DNA from: CAVQGF01 sp045807945
Lineage (GTDB): Bacteria > Acidobacteriota > Terriglobia > Terriglobales > Acidobacteriaceae
Assembly (NCBI GenBank): GCA_045807945.1
Contig: JBJMGI010000042.1
Location: forward strand, 1 to 5,777
DNA: 5,777 nt
Direction: 5' to 3'
In this document: positions 4,688 through 5,777 of the stretch, piece by piece
Numbering within the stretch: the stretch's first letter is position 1
Layout: each line of letters begins with the position of its first letter
Translations under genes and position numbers: made by a program
The notes under the pieces: generated by a model
Database searches by the model: none
Told to the model about the DNA's origin: nothing
The model's input: the letters and a program-made list of their open reading frames with translations, nothing else

Positions 4688-4977
4688 GGCGTGAAGAAAA
4701 TATTTTCCTGGGAGTGAGTCAATGATTTCCTGCAGAGGCGCAGCTAAAATCTGACCAAGTCGATCTGCGCGCTTACCTGCGGGTTAAGAATGTTTGTGAA
4801 CCCAGGCGCGGCGCATGTATTGCCGACCGCGTTGAAAGGAAGAAGGATGACGGAAGAATCAAGATGCTTCCGCGCGCCCGATCTTTGCCTGCTGCCTTTG
4901 CGGATGCTTTGACCTTGTTGGAGCTATCCCCCGGCGCGTAGCATCCGCGCACGAACGCTCTAATTAGTGAATCGCCA
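4688..4977. other. Gene-poor intergenic region between divergent genes
   Basis: These 290 bp separate the minus-strand exported protein gene from the plus-strand membrane protein gene, so promoters for both should lie here. On the minus strand TTGACT (4717-4722) precedes TATTTT (4697-4702), but the 14-bp spacing is too short for a good sigma-70 promoter. A 40-codon frame (4790-4912, +) has a purine-rich AAGGAAGAAGG stretch before an internal ATG at 4847, but its protein has no recognisable features. I see no RNA gene or repeat. Confidence 0.5.
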
Positions 4978-5777
4978 GTGCCGGTGCAGCCTACGCGCAC
5001 TCAAGCGCGGCTTGAATATCTCGACTGGTTGCGCGGCGCTGTCATCATCCTGATGGCGCTCGATCATACCCGTGACTTCCTCAGTCACGATATCATGGCG
5101 TTCGGGCCGACGGATCTGACGAAAACAACCGTCGCGATTTTTCTCTCCCGCTGGGTCACCCATTTTTGCGCGCCGGTCTTTGCCTTCCTCGCGGGCACGG
5201 GAGCGTATCTTTCGCTCGGGCGCGGCAAAACCCGCGGTGACTTGGCGAAGTTCCTCATCACCCGCGGGCTCTGGCTGGCCTTTCTCGACCTCGTCTGGAT
5301 GAAGCTCGCCTGGACATTCAATTTTGACCTAACGAGTTGGGACGCGGCTACCCTGTGGGCGCTCGGCTGGTCGATGGTGGCACTGGCCGGGTTCATCTTT
5401 TTACCGCTGCGTGTGACCGCAGCGATCGCGCTGGCGATAATCGCGCTGCACAATCTAACCGACCATGTCCGCCCCAAATCTTTCGGTTCATTCGCGTGGC
5501 TGTGGCAGGTGTTGCACGTGCAATCGCCAGTCGCGCTCGGCGGAAGGTACACGCTGTTTATTCTCTACCCGCTCATTCCGTGGATCGGCGTGATGGCCGC
5601 CGGCTACGCCTTTGGCGCGATCGTGAAACGGGAACGGGAGGCGCGACGCCGCACGATCTTCTGGCTCGGGCTCGGCGCAACGCTCGCATTCATCCTCATC
5701 CGCGCTGCCAATGTCTACGGCGATCTGCACCCGTGGAGCGCTCAGGGAACTCCTGTCTTTACTGCGCTGTCCTTCCT
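4978..5777 (+). CDS. DUF1624 / HGSNAT-like multi-pass membrane protein, 5' part (266 codons visible)
   Basis: An open frame runs from the stop at 4939-4941 to the right edge without interruption, so the C-terminus is missing. Numbering from GTG 4978, LEYLDWLRGAVIILMALDHT (12-31) is the hallmark N-terminus of the DUF1624 / heparan-alpha-glucosaminide N-acetyltransferase-like family, including the conserved D-H pair (29-30). WVTHFCAPVFAFLAGTGA (59-76) is its second conserved helix. Further hydrophobic segments follow, with LYPLIPWIGVMAAGYAFG (about 198-215). In the eukaryotic enzyme this domain moves acetyl groups from cytosolic acetyl-CoA across the membrane to a sugar; bacterial relatives are mostly uncharacterised. 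There is no ATG before the conserved region; GTG 4978 or GTG 4984 are the candidate starts, and neither has a strong Shine-Dalgarno sequence. Confidence 0.85.
   Translation, partial: MPVQPTRTQARLEYLDWLRGAVIILMALDHTRDFLSHDIMAFGPTDLTKTTVAIFLSRWVTHFCAPVFAFLAGTGAYLSLGRGKTRGDLAKFLITRGLWLAFLDLVWMKLAWTFNFDLTSWDAATLWALGWSMVALAGFIFLPLRVTAAIALAIIALHNLTDHVRPKSFGSFAWLWQVLHVQSPVALGGRYTLFILYPLIPWIGVMAAGYAFGAIVKREREARRRTIFWLGLGATLAFILIRAANVYGDLHPWSAQGTPVFTALSF

Noticed and set aside
4697..4722. Sigma-70-like promoter (TTGACT and TATTTT) upstream of the 4013-4687 gene
   Set aside because: The 14-bp spacer is too short and the -10 match is poor.
4790..4912. 40-codon plus-strand frame with a purine-rich stretch before an internal ATG
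   Set aside because: Short, no recognisable domain, no comparative support; noted only in the intergenic entry.
5085..5552. 155-codon minus-strand frame near the right edge
   Set aside because: Antisense to the DUF1624-like membrane protein, which has hallmark motifs and stays open to the window edge.

Overview
The window looks like part of a moderately GC-rich bacterial chromosome, most likely from Verrucomicrobiota (for example an Opitutus/Pedosphaera/Chthoniobacter-type lineage). The placement is inference. It rests on two exported proteins with different C-terminal sorting tails (a PEP-CTERM tail and a VPDSG-like tail), on attC sites whose translation gives the peptide NQAMQRTA, and on the near absence of Shine-Dalgarno sequences before the genes. 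No rRNA, tRNA or CRISPR array was seen.

Left part (1-1131): an integron gene-cassette array, or a cluster of attC sites without a visible integrase. Three attC sites (115-238, 552-674, 1028-1131) share an identical 25-nt left arm. They delimit the tail of cassette 1, all of cassette 2 (233-668) and all of cassette 3 (669-1125). Each complete cassette passes the diagnostic test: the first bases of the cassette are the reverse complement of the R' core of the attC at its own 3' end. Cassettes 2 and 3 each carry one small ORF for a multi-pass membrane protein of unknown function. Cassette 1 ends with the same 39 codons as cassette 2. This 141-bp exact duplication stops inside the attC stem, after which the loop halves are unrelated. 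The integrase and attI, if present, would lie to the left of the window.

Middle part (1132-4012): a PEP-CTERM exported protein (1152-1808) starts just past the last clear attC. It converges on a DUF1801 protein with a lysine-rich tail (1990-2529, minus strand). That gene is divergent from a secreted beta-lactamase-fold serine hydrolase resembling 6-aminohexanoate-oligomer hydrolases (2644-3855).

Right part (4013-5777): a second exported protein, with a VPDSG-like tail, lies on the minus strand (4013-4687). About 290 bp without a supported gene follow. Then comes the 5' part of a multi-pass membrane protein of the DUF1624 / heparan-alpha-glucosaminide N-acetyltransferase-like family, which runs off the right edge. 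The genes outside the array show no obvious shared pathway. The common theme is cell-envelope or exported products.
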